64,000 nt of DNA from assembly GCF_049800835.1 (NCBI RefSeq), contig NZ_JBNAFU010000007.1, forward strand, positions 1-64,000, in the 5' to 3' direction. The notes beneath the pieces were generated by a model. That model did not search any database and was not told the origin of the DNA. It was given only the letters and a program-made list of their open reading frames with translations. A program made the translations under genes and the position numbers. Positions 51,932 through 59,462 of the stretch are shown here, in pieces. The first letter of the stretch is position 1. Each line of letters starts with the position of its first letter. The DNA is from Dinoroseobacter sp049800835. GTDB lineage: Bacteria > Pseudomonadota > Alphaproteobacteria > Rhodobacterales > Rhodobacteraceae.

Positions 51932-52690
51932 TTACATACCCGTGGCCGCGTAGGCGATGACAGTCACGCCTGCCGCGATCAAAACGACCCCAGCCGGGCG
52001 CGACACCACGTGCGCGACCTGCGGCAGCTTTTCGAGCACCATGAAGGCCGTCGCAAGCCCCATCCACAAAAGGCTCATAGTGCCGCCAACAAACCCGAGC
52101 GCCATGATGCCCCAGCAGCAGCCCGCACAATAGCCGCCGAGCCCCGCCCCCATGCGCGCCCCACCGGCAAATCCGGGTGTCCAGTGCCCAAGGTAGTAAG
52201 ACATCGGGCTGTGACAGACGCCGTGGCAGATCTCTTTCAAGCGGGAAAACTGGTAAAGCCCCACAAAAATCATTAATCCGGCGGATATCCAAAGCGAGGT
52301 TGCAGCCCCGAGGTCATCCACCACTCCGGTGCTGATCAGCACCGCCTGCATGAACGCAAAGATCAGCGCCATGCCGATCCAAACTCCGAAATACCCGACC
52401 ACAACGCCAACCCACCCGGCCCGGCTGCCATCGGCGGATCGGATCAAGGCTTCGTACGTGCCAAGGGCAGGCACCAGTGTGGGCAACATCATCGCGGCCA
52501 TCATGATCGCCCACATCGGAGCAAGCGCCCCGAACGAGGTCATCGGCATCATGTTCATTGCGACCGGTCGCCCAAGCCAATCAAGACCCGACATCCTCGC
52601 CATGCCGAACAGCATGACCCACGCCATCAGGATGGCGGCAAAAAATGCCAGCCAGCAAAGGCTGCGCAAATCAAAAGCTGTGCGAAGCAT
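51932..52690 (-). CDS. DUF2182 integral membrane protein
   Basis: A 252-residue membrane protein with about seven spans. WAIMMAAMMLPTLVPA (Met-rich) and CHSPMSYYLGHW, then YCAGCCWGIMALGFVGGTMSL with a Cys-Cys pair, are the family features and suggest metal binding inside the membrane. It is the first gene of the DUF2182-DUF1326-DinB-dmdA-acuI unit. GGAGG precedes its ATG. Confidence 0.88.
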   Translation of the reverse strand: MLRTAFDLRSLCWLAFFAAILMAWVMLFGMARMSGLDWLGRPVAMNMMPMTSFGALAPMWAIMMAAMMLPTLVPALGTYEALIRSADGSRAGWVGVVVGYFGVWIGMALIFAFMQAVLISTGVVDDLGAATSLWISAGLMIFVGLYQFSRLKEICHGVCHSPMSYYLGHWTPGFAGGARMGAGLGGYCAGCCWGIMALGFVGGTMSLLWMGLATAFMVLEKLPQVAHVVSRPAGVVLIAAGVTVIAYAATGM

Positions 52691-52822
52691 GTATCCTCCC
52701 TAGGCCGCAGGATTTCCGCAGCAAACCTGAATTGTCAAACATTCCCGCACCCCGCGCTCTGCCGTTTTCATTCGCCGACCCGTGCGGTAGAGGCACGGGA
52801 CTGCCACAGGAAGGCCACCCCG

Positions 52823-53191
52823 ATGATCGAGATTCTGAACATTATAATTGCTTTGTTGAGCATCGGCCTTGGATGCTTCGGCTGGCTCGCGCCGAAATAC
52901 ACAATGGAAGCGTTGGACTTGCATACCGGCGAAACAACGATGGGCGTGTCGGAAATTCGCGCCTCTGCGGGGGCTCTGTTCGTGGGTCTGGGTAGTGGCG
53001 CACTGATTCTCGGCGGGCCTGCGGCCTACGCCATGGTCGGGTTCGCATGGGGTGGTGCAGCGCTCGGGCGCGCGACCTCTTTGCTGCGCGATACGGCCCC
53101 GACACCGAAGACGTGGGCGTTCTTTGTAACCGAGTTTGCAGTTGCCGCTCTGGGGCTGGCGCTCAACCTGCCTGGCCTGATCGGGGCATGA
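52823..53191 (+). CDS. Small membrane protein, DUF4345-like
   Basis: A 122-residue protein with four spans. The pattern GVSEIRASAGALFVGLGSGALI and WGGAALGRATSLL resembles DUF4345 proteins of unknown function. It is divergent from the DUF2182 gene; its end overlaps the convergent P450 fusion gene by 29 bp. Confidence 0.75.
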   Translation: MIEILNIIIALLSIGLGCFGWLAPKYTMEALDLHTGETTMGVSEIRASAGALFVGLGSGALILGGPAAYAMVGFAWGGAALGRATSLLRDTAPTPKTWAFFVTEFAVAALGLALNLPGLIGA

Positions 53192-55769
53192 TCTTCAACC
53201 AGATGCCGTGACGCGCACGCACCGTCAGATGAGCCTGCGGTTCCGGCACCTGCCCCTCGATCGGCGCAACGCGACAGGACGCCATGATCGCGGAAAGCAA
53301 CACCACACCCTCGGCCATCGCGAACCCGGCCCCGACACAGACACGCGGCCCGGCAGAGAACGGCAAGTAGGCGTCGCGCTGGCTGTCTTTCGTTGCAGGA
53401 TCGTCCCAACGGTCCGGATCGAACCCGTCGGGATTGTCCCACAACCGCTCGTGCCGATGCAGATGCCAGGGGCTCAGGACGATCTGCGCGCCGCGCGGGA
53501 TGCGCCGGTCGCGCCACTCGCGCTGATAAGTGTTCTGGCGCACCATCATCGGCACCGGCGGGTACAGGCGTAGCGCTTCCCGGAAGACATTGCGCGTAAG
53601 GGGCAATTTCGACAGGTGCGCAAATGGCATCGAGACCGGGTCGACACTGGCAGCCTCGGCCGCGACGCGCTCTTGTATGTCGGGATGCGCCGCCAGCAGC
53701 CACAGCGCCCAGCCAAGCGCGCTGGCAGAGGTCTCATGTCCGGCGAGGAAGAAGATCGCAACCTGATCCACCATTTCCTCCGTCGTGAACAACTCCCCCG
53801 TCTCGGGGTCCCGCGTCGTCATGATCTTGGTCGCCAAGTCATCGGGGGCCGTGCCCGCGGCAATTTCTGCCTGACGTGCATCGCACAGTTGGGTGAGTAA
53901 TTTGCGGATCTTTTCTGCCGCAAGAACCGTCTCGGACCGGTGGAACCGGGGCATCCAGTGCGGCAGCGGAATAAACGCGGCAAGATTCAGGATGGGTTGG
54001 CTGCGCTGGTAGGTACGGAACGCTTTGAACACCTTGGTCGCGGTTTCGTCCTGGATCGGGATCGAAAACAGCGTGCGAAACATGACGTCCGCGGCGGCGT
54101 GACTGGCCTGTTCCTCAACCTCCACCGCGTCGGCAGCCCCCCGTTCGGCAAGGCGCTCGACCGTGCGGGCAGCGGCATGCTGCATGGCTGGAAAGCTATC
54201 GCGCAGACGCCCGCCTTCGAAGGCCGGATCGATGATCCGTCGCTGCCGTTCCCAGACTGCCCCGTTGGTGACGAACACGCTGTTACCCAGCAAGGGGCGC
54301 AAACCTTCGTTCACGCGACTGGACTTCGGGTAGTCCTCTGGATTGTCCTGCAATACCTCTTTCACAAGGGTCGGATCGTTGATCAGAAAGGACCGAAAGA
54401 AGGGTGTGCGGAACGCGGCCATCCATGCCGCGTAAAGCCGTTCCGGCTGGGCGGACAGGATATCTGCACGGAACAGCTTGAGATATCGCCAGAACGGGAC
54501 CCAGTCCGGGCGCGGCTTGGGCTTGGGCACACGAGGGTTGGGTGCATTGCGTCCCTTGACGCTTGGGGATGGCGCGCGCCCCTCGAAGCGTTCGGACAAT
54601 CGTTGGGGGCCTGCGGTGATCGCGAAGTAATCATAATCGCCCGGCTGATCGAAAGCGTGCAGGTACTGGAAATGCAGGCGAAAGAACCGTCGGCGCAACT
54701 TGCGCCACGTCTCGGGGCGCAGGGTTTCCGAAAACCGTGCCGAAATCACCAGCGGCCACTTCGTGGCAAGGGTGGACACGCCACTGACGCCAACCGGATG
54801 GCACAAGGCAAACGCACATCCATCGCCCGGGGCGGACACGTCCAGCCAGAAGATGTCGTCCTGCTCGCCCATGAGTTTGAGGTCCGCGCGCAACGCGGTG
54901 GCATTCGGCAAAAGCGAGATCATCGGCACGACATGACCGAGGGTCATCAACCCGAGGCGTCGGTCGCTCTTGCCGGCACGCACGACACGCGCGAGCACCG
55001 ATACCGCGAGGTAGGCACCCGAGGAGTGCCCCACCAGCAGAATTTCGTCCGCGTCACTGTCCAGCGCCTTCTCGATCCGTTCGGCGAAAGTATCCAGCCG
55101 CACGTCAAGCTCGGGCGGGTATGCGCCGTCTGCCTGGGCGGCGTAGGCGTAGTCTTCCATCAGGTAGTCGGCCAGAAACACGCGATCCAGTTTCCGGAAC
55201 AGGCGCAGGCCGACCCAGACAACCGCAGCACCGATCAGCGCCCCCATCACGGTGCCCACCTCGCCGAACATCGACCCGATCGTGAAATAGCTATAGGCGG
55301 CGGCCAGCGCGATGACCAACTGGAACACCAGCATGGCCACGGGATAGAGCGCGGCGAGGACGGGGCCCTTGCGCAGTGCCAGCAATTCAGACAACACCCC
55401 GGACCGGAGATACGTCCAGGACGTTCGGAAGAGTGCTCCGTAAACCGAAGAAATCGTTCCCGGCATCGACGCGCGAACAAGGTCGGACCATTCCAGAACC
55501 TCAATCTCCGCGTCGGTATGTGCACCGTCCATGTCCGCTTCGGCAGTCCATGTGGCGCCCCCCGGCCCGCCGGTGACAGAGATCCGGTAATTTGATATCT
55601 TGGCCTGCAAGAGTGCTTCGCGACGATACATTTCGCGGTAGCGGCGGCTCGGAAACGGATCGTACCCCGGCAGGTAGAACACCTTTCGTTTGCGCACACC
55701 CTGCTGTTGACCTTCGCCTGTCACGCGGTTCTGTCCCGTAATGTACTGCGTCTGCTCGCCCTGGCGCAT
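53163..55769 (-). CDS. Fusion of membrane alpha/beta-hydrolase and cytochrome P450
   Basis: An 868-residue fusion. Residues about 28-395 look like an alpha/beta hydrolase: KVFYLPGYDPFPSRRYREMY at the first strand and the nucleophile elbow GHSSG (247-251), with two hydrophobic spans at about 137-163 and 170-192. A Pro/Lys-rich linker (about 400-422) leads to a full cytochrome P450 (about 423-865): oxygen-binding AGHETS (676-681), ExxR at 731-734, and the haem loop FSAGPRVCVGAG with Cys811 as iron ligand. AAGGAG precedes the ATG. The order suggests an ester or lactone is made or opened near the oxidised product; that is inference. Confidence 0.88.
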   Translation of the reverse strand: MRQGEQTQYITGQNRVTGEGQQQGVRKRKVFYLPGYDPFPSRRYREMYRREALLQAKISNYRISVTGGPGGATWTAEADMDGAHTDAEIEVLEWSDLVRASMPGTISSVYGALFRTSWTYLRSGVLSELLALRKGPVLAALYPVAMLVFQLVIALAAAYSYFTIGSMFGEVGTVMGALIGAAVVWVGLRLFRKLDRVFLADYLMEDYAYAAQADGAYPPELDVRLDTFAERIEKALDSDADEILLVGHSSGAYLAVSVLARVVRAGKSDRRLGLMTLGHVVPMISLLPNATALRADLKLMGEQDDIFWLDVSAPGDGCAFALCHPVGVSGVSTLATKWPLVISARFSETLRPETWRKLRRRFFRLHFQYLHAFDQPGDYDYFAITAGPQRLSERFEGRAPSPSVKGRNAPNPRVPKPKPRPDWVPFWRYLKLFRADILSAQPERLYAAWMAAFRTPFFRSFLINDPTLVKEVLQDNPEDYPKSSRVNEGLRPLLGNSVFVTNGAVWERQRRIIDPAFEGGRLRDSFPAMQHAAARTVERLAERGAADAVEVEEQASHAAADVMFRTLFSIPIQDETATKVFKAFRTYQRSQPILNLAAFIPLPHWMPRFHRSETVLAAEKIRKLLTQLCDARQAEIAAGTAPDDLATKIMTTRDPETGELFTTEEMVDQVAIFFLAGHETSASALGWALWLLAAHPDIQERVAAEAASVDPVSMPFAHLSKLPLTRNVFREALRLYPPVPMMVRQNTYQREWRDRRIPRGAQIVLSPWHLHRHERLWDNPDGFDPDRWDDPATKDSQRDAYLPFSAGPRVCVGAGFAMAEGVVLLSAIMASCRVAPIEGQVPEPQAHLTVRARHGIWLKIMPRSGQAG

Positions 55770-55831
55770 TACGCACTCCTTGGAAGCCGATTGCGGATTG
55801 TACCCCGGGCGTGGTGCGCTAGAACGGAGAC

Positions 55832-56062
55832 ATGAGCGCGAAATACGAACTTGATGCCCGAGGGCTGCTTTGCCCCCTGCCGGTCTTGAAAGCGCGCAAG
55901 CGTCTCAAGTCGCTAGCGCAGGGGGAGGAACTGCATCTTCTTGCCGATGATCCGGCCGCTATTGTTGATGTGCCTCACTTTTGCGCCGAAAGCGGGCATG
56001 AATTGCTCTCTCAAAGGGACGCGGATGACGCGGCGCGTCTTTATGTTATTCGCAAAGGTTAA
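55832..56062 (+). CDS. TusA/SirA-family sulfur carrier
   Basis: A 76-residue protein with the typical LDARGLLCPLPVLKARKRL; the CPxP cysteine carries persulfide sulfur. In E. coli TusA passes sulfur for tRNA 2-thiouridine. It is divergent from the P450 fusion gene (62 bp between starts) and convergent with rne. Confidence 0.93.
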   Translation: MSAKYELDARGLLCPLPVLKARKRLKSLAQGEELHLLADDPAAIVDVPHFCAESGHELLSQRDADDAARLYVIRKG

Positions 56063-56086
56063 GACAAGCCGAGGGTTTTGTGCTGC

Positions 56087-56115
56087 AAAAAAGGCGAGCC
56101 AAGGCCCGCCTTCTT
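56087..56115 (-). terminator. Terminator at the end of rne
   Basis: AAGGCG/CGCCTT outer stem with a GCC/GGC inner stem and one mismatch. On the minus strand six T residues follow. It lies 23 bp after the rne stop and also serves the convergent tusA gene less strongly. Confidence 0.75.
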
Positions 56116-56137
56116 GAAATTGTGAGATATTTGTCGC

Positions 56138-59017
56138 TTAGCGCGCCATGGACCACCATCCGCGGCGCTTGGGTTTCTTGCCCGCCTCTGGATCTGGCTC
56201 AGCTGTCTGCTCGGGTGCTGCCGCAGGTTCTGGCTCGGCCGCAACAACCGCCACGTCCTCTGCTTTCTCGGCTTCTGGTTCAGGCTGGGGCTCAGGCTCG
56301 GGCTCTTGTGCGACTTCCGCAACAGGCTCAGGCTCCGGGACCGGTTCCTCAGCCAGAGCGTCCGCTGGTACCTCGGCCACAGGCGTATCTGCCTGCTCTT
56401 CCGGCGCAACGGCGGTGACGTCTGCTGCCAACGCATCATCAGATTTCTTGCGGCGGCGGCGACGACGCTTGGGCTTCTCGGCGCTTGCGTCGTCGGACTG
56501 TTCGGGCGCATCCGGTTCAGCTGAAGTTTCGGCGCCTTGCACTTCGGAAGTATCCGTCTCGCTCTGCGCGGATACCGGCTCTCCATCGCTCGACTGTGTG
56601 TCGCCATTGGTCTCGCCACTGGCATCGCCATTCCCACCGCCGCGACGCCGACGCCGACGCCGGCGACGCTTCTTCGGCTTATCGTCGTCCTCGGTGGACA
56701 CTGCGGCCTCTGCATCCGCGCCGGTTTCAGAGGCGTCGTCTTCCTCGATATCCGCCTCCTCAACCACCGCCAGATCACCGGATATCACCGGGCTGACCGC
56801 TTCCGCCACAACACGTGTCGCGGTCTTGAACCGTTCGATGTTGAAATCAGCCCCGGTCATCGATCCGTCGGCTTCCATGCGCACCGACAAACCATGCCGC
56901 CCCTCGATCAGCGCAATGTGCTCGCGCTTTTCGTTGAAGAGGTAGTTGATCACGTCCACAGGCGCGCGCACCAGAACCTCTTTTGCGCGGCGGCGCATGC
57001 CTTCCTCTTCAAGCGCGCGCACGATGGAGAGCGCCAAAGAGTTGTCCGAGCGGATAAGGCCCGTGCCGTGACAATGATTACAGGGCTGCGTCGTGATCTC
57101 CAGCATGCCCGGACGAAGACGCTGACGCGACATTTCCAGAAGGCCAAAGCCCGAAATGCGGCCGACCTGAATGCGGGCCCGGTCGGTCTTGAGCTTGTCT
57201 TTCAGGCGCTTCTCGACCGCGTTGTTGTTGCGCCGCTCCTCCATGTCGATGAAGTCGATCACGATCAGACCGGCCAAGTCGCGCAGACGTACCTGGCGGG
57301 CAACTTCCTCTGCTGCCTCAAGGTTGGTCTTGAGTGCGGTTTCCTCGATCGACCCTTCCTTGGTGGCCCGACCCGAGTTCACGTCGATCGCCACCAGCGC
57401 TTCGGTGATACCGATCACCAGATAGCCACCGGATTTCAGCTGCACGGTCGGGTTGAACATGCCCGCCAGGTAGCTTTCGACCTGGAACCGCGCGAAGAGC
57501 GGCAGCGCGTCGGTGTAAAGCTTCACGTTCTTGGCGTGGGACGGCATGAGCATCTTCATGAAGTCCTTGGCAAGACGGTACCCTTCCTCGCCCTCAACCA
57601 GCACCTCATCGATATCGCGGCTGTAAAGATCGCGGATCGAGCGTTTGATCAGGTTGCCTTCCTCGTAGATCTGCGCGGGTGCCGACGATTTCAGCGTCAG
57701 GTCGCGAATTTGCTCCCAAAGACGCTTGAGATACTCGTAATCGCGCTTGATCTCGGTCTTTGTCCGTTTTGCCCCTGCCGTGCGGATGATCAGACCAGCA
57801 CCCTTGGGCACGTCGATCTCGCCAGCGATTTCCTTGAGCTTCTTGCGATCGGCTGCATTGGTGATCTTGCGGGAGATGCCGCCACCGCGCGCAGTGTTGG
57901 GCATCAGGACACAGTACCGCCCCGCCAGGCTCAGATAGGTGGTCAGCGCCGCACCCTTGTTGCCACGTTCTTCCTTGACGACCTGTACCAGCATAACCTG
58001 GCGGACCTTGACCACTTCCTGGATCTTGTAACGGCGCACCGGTTTGCGCGGGCGCACGATCTCGTCCGTGACGTCCGTGTCGGCCACATCTTCGATCTCG
58101 GTTGCGGCGGGGCTGTCTTCTTCTGTAGCCTCCGCAGGGGTCTCTGCCGGTTGCTCTTCGTCTTTCTTGCGGCGACGTGAGCGCCGGCGCTTGGGTTTCT
58201 CAACCGGAGCTTCGGCCTCGGGCTCCGTTGCGGGCGCGTCCTGCTCCCCGGGTGTTTCGGCCTCGGCGGAGGTATCCGCATCGTCAATGACCGCAAGTGG
58301 CCCGTCCTCGCCGCTGGCCTCGACCACATCCATGCCGGGGATTTTCTTGTCCCCTTCAACTGGTGCCGCCTCGGCCTCGTCCGGAACGGGTGCTGCATCC
58401 TCGGACGTCACGGTCGGATCGTCGCCCTCGATCGCGTGCGCCATCGTTGACGGCCCCTTGTCCTCGTCGTCTCCGGTCTCAGCGCCGGGGCCATCGGTCG
58501 GCTCGACGTCCGACACTTCGGCCACCTCGGGAGCACCCTCTGCACTGGGATCCTCGGCAGGTGGCTCCGCCGGGTCAGCCGCTTTCGTGGCCTCCGCTAC
58601 TGGCTGATCGGTCTGCGCTTCGGCAGACTCGACTGCCTGCTCTTCCGACTGGGTTGTCTCGGGCTTCTTCTTGCGACGCGAGCGCCGCTTTTTCGGCTTT
58701 GGCTCGTCATCCTCGGCCTCAGCTTCCGCATAGGCCAGCTCTTCTGCCAGGATCGCCTCGCGATCAGCAACCGGAATCTGGTAGTAATCCGGGTGGATTT
58801 CCGAGAACGCCAGAAACCCGTGGCGGTTGCCGCCATAGTCCACGAAGGCCGCCTGCAACGACGGCTCGACCCGGGTTACCTTTGCGAGATAGATATTGCC
58901 GGCGATCTGCCGTTTGGACACGGACTCAAAGTCGAACTCCTCAACCTTGGTTCCGTCCACCACCACGACGCGGGTTTCCTCCGCGTGGGTGGCATCGATA
59001 AGCATCTTCTTTGCCAT
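56138..59017 (-). CDS. rne: Ribonuclease E
   Basis: A 959-residue endoribonuclease and degradosome scaffold. The N-terminal S1 domain (MAKKMLIDATHAEETRVVV..., NIYLAKVTRVEPSLQAAFVDYG) is split by an acidic insert of about 220 residues (about 105-330) before VRRYKIQEVVKVRQVMLVQV. Catalytic region: TGGYLVIGITEA-like, VDVNSGRATKEGSIEETA, DLAGLIVIDFIDME. The zinc link is in CNHCHGTG. Arginine-rich blocks occur in the insert (KRRSRRKKK, KRRRSRRRKK) and the C-terminal tail (KKRRRRRRRRRGGG, KRRRRRRKK). The ATG at 59017 is chosen by family; the ribosome site is weak. Confidence 0.95.
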   Translation of the reverse strand: MAKKMLIDATHAEETRVVVVDGTKVEEFDFESVSKRQIAGNIYLAKVTRVEPSLQAAFVDYGGNRHGFLAFSEIHPDYYQIPVADREAILAEELAYAEAEAEDDEPKPKKRRSRRKKKPETTQSEEQAVESAEAQTDQPVAEATKAADPAEPPAEDPSAEGAPEVAEVSDVEPTDGPGAETGDDEDKGPSTMAHAIEGDDPTVTSEDAAPVPDEAEAAPVEGDKKIPGMDVVEASGEDGPLAVIDDADTSAEAETPGEQDAPATEPEAEAPVEKPKRRRSRRRKKDEEQPAETPAEATEEDSPAATEIEDVADTDVTDEIVRPRKPVRRYKIQEVVKVRQVMLVQVVKEERGNKGAALTTYLSLAGRYCVLMPNTARGGGISRKITNAADRKKLKEIAGEIDVPKGAGLIIRTAGAKRTKTEIKRDYEYLKRLWEQIRDLTLKSSAPAQIYEEGNLIKRSIRDLYSRDIDEVLVEGEEGYRLAKDFMKMLMPSHAKNVKLYTDALPLFARFQVESYLAGMFNPTVQLKSGGYLVIGITEALVAIDVNSGRATKEGSIEETALKTNLEAAEEVARQVRLRDLAGLIVIDFIDMEERRNNNAVEKRLKDKLKTDRARIQVGRISGFGLLEMSRQRLRPGMLEITTQPCNHCHGTGLIRSDNSLALSIVRALEEEGMRRRAKEVLVRAPVDVINYLFNEKREHIALIEGRHGLSVRMEADGSMTGADFNIERFKTATRVVAEAVSPVISGDLAVVEEADIEEDDASETGADAEAAVSTEDDDKPKKRRRRRRRRRGGGNGDASGETNGDTQSSDGEPVSAQSETDTSEVQGAETSAEPDAPEQSDDASAEKPKRRRRRRKKSDDALAADVTAVAPEEQADTPVAEVPADALAEEPVPEPEPVAEVAQEPEPEPQPEPEAEKAEDVAVVAAEPEPAAAPEQTAEPDPEAGKKPKRRGWWSMAR

Positions 59018-59462
59018 TGTGTCTTTCTGCACAACCGACCGAACCCTGGTGGCGCAAGGCCCCGTGGCGAGAGGGTTGTGGTGTTTTGAGCAATGCCGAC
59101 CGCGCGGCACAGTGGCTGGACGGGACCCTGTCCCGCCTCCTCAGCCCTGCCTGCCTCGTCGCGTCGCATCGCGTTTCTCCGGTGCCGGTCGTACCGGCGC
59201 CTGTCTAGATCCATACCCGCAAAAGGCATGGGATGAGCTGGGCTGGTCCGAGCGCCCGGATGCCGGGCCGTTCTCGCCAAACCCTGAAACTCTGCAATGC
59301 CGCATGTCCGACGGACGTTCCGCGGCGGCGGGCGATTGCAGGTAAACCTGAAAACCGAACGACAGCGCCCGACGGTGGGCGCGCGTCCGTCCCCCTAGAT
59401 AAGGGAAGCTTGCCGTGAATTACAACGATTGATTTTATCCGCCCCACAACCGGGGCGGGAAA
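59018..59462 (-). promoter_or_regulatory. Long structured leader/promoter region of rne
   Basis: 445 bp with no gene. Just before the rne start lies a long-range hairpin (AACCCT at 59042 pairing with AGGGTT at 59072), then GGCTG-CGGGAC-CCT-GTCCCG-CAGCC (59115-59146, nested perfect arms). E. coli rne mRNA is autoregulated through leader hairpins; a similar role here is inference. The remainder contains a hairpin for dctM (59439-59458). Confidence 0.45.
59439..59458 (-). terminator. Hairpin after dctM
   Basis: CCGCCCC and GGGGCGG form a 7-bp stem with a 6-nt loop directly after the dctM stop (5 bp). On the minus strand ATAAAATC follows rather than a U-tract, so termination strength is unclear. 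Confidence 0.5.

Noticed and set aside
53940..55595. 551-codon open frame on the + strand
   Set aside because: It is the antisense of the hydrolase-P450 gene; the product has no recognisable motif and an Arg/His/Gln-rich composition typical of shadow frames in GC-rich DNA.
53163..55769. Frameshift or assembly error joining two genes
   Set aside because: The frame, composition and a Pro-rich linker are continuous, so a real fusion is preferred; the alternative is noted in the finding.
56537..58180. 547-codon open frame on the + strand opposite rne
   Set aside because: The minus-strand frame is unmistakably RNase E with all catalytic motifs; the + frame is its shadow.
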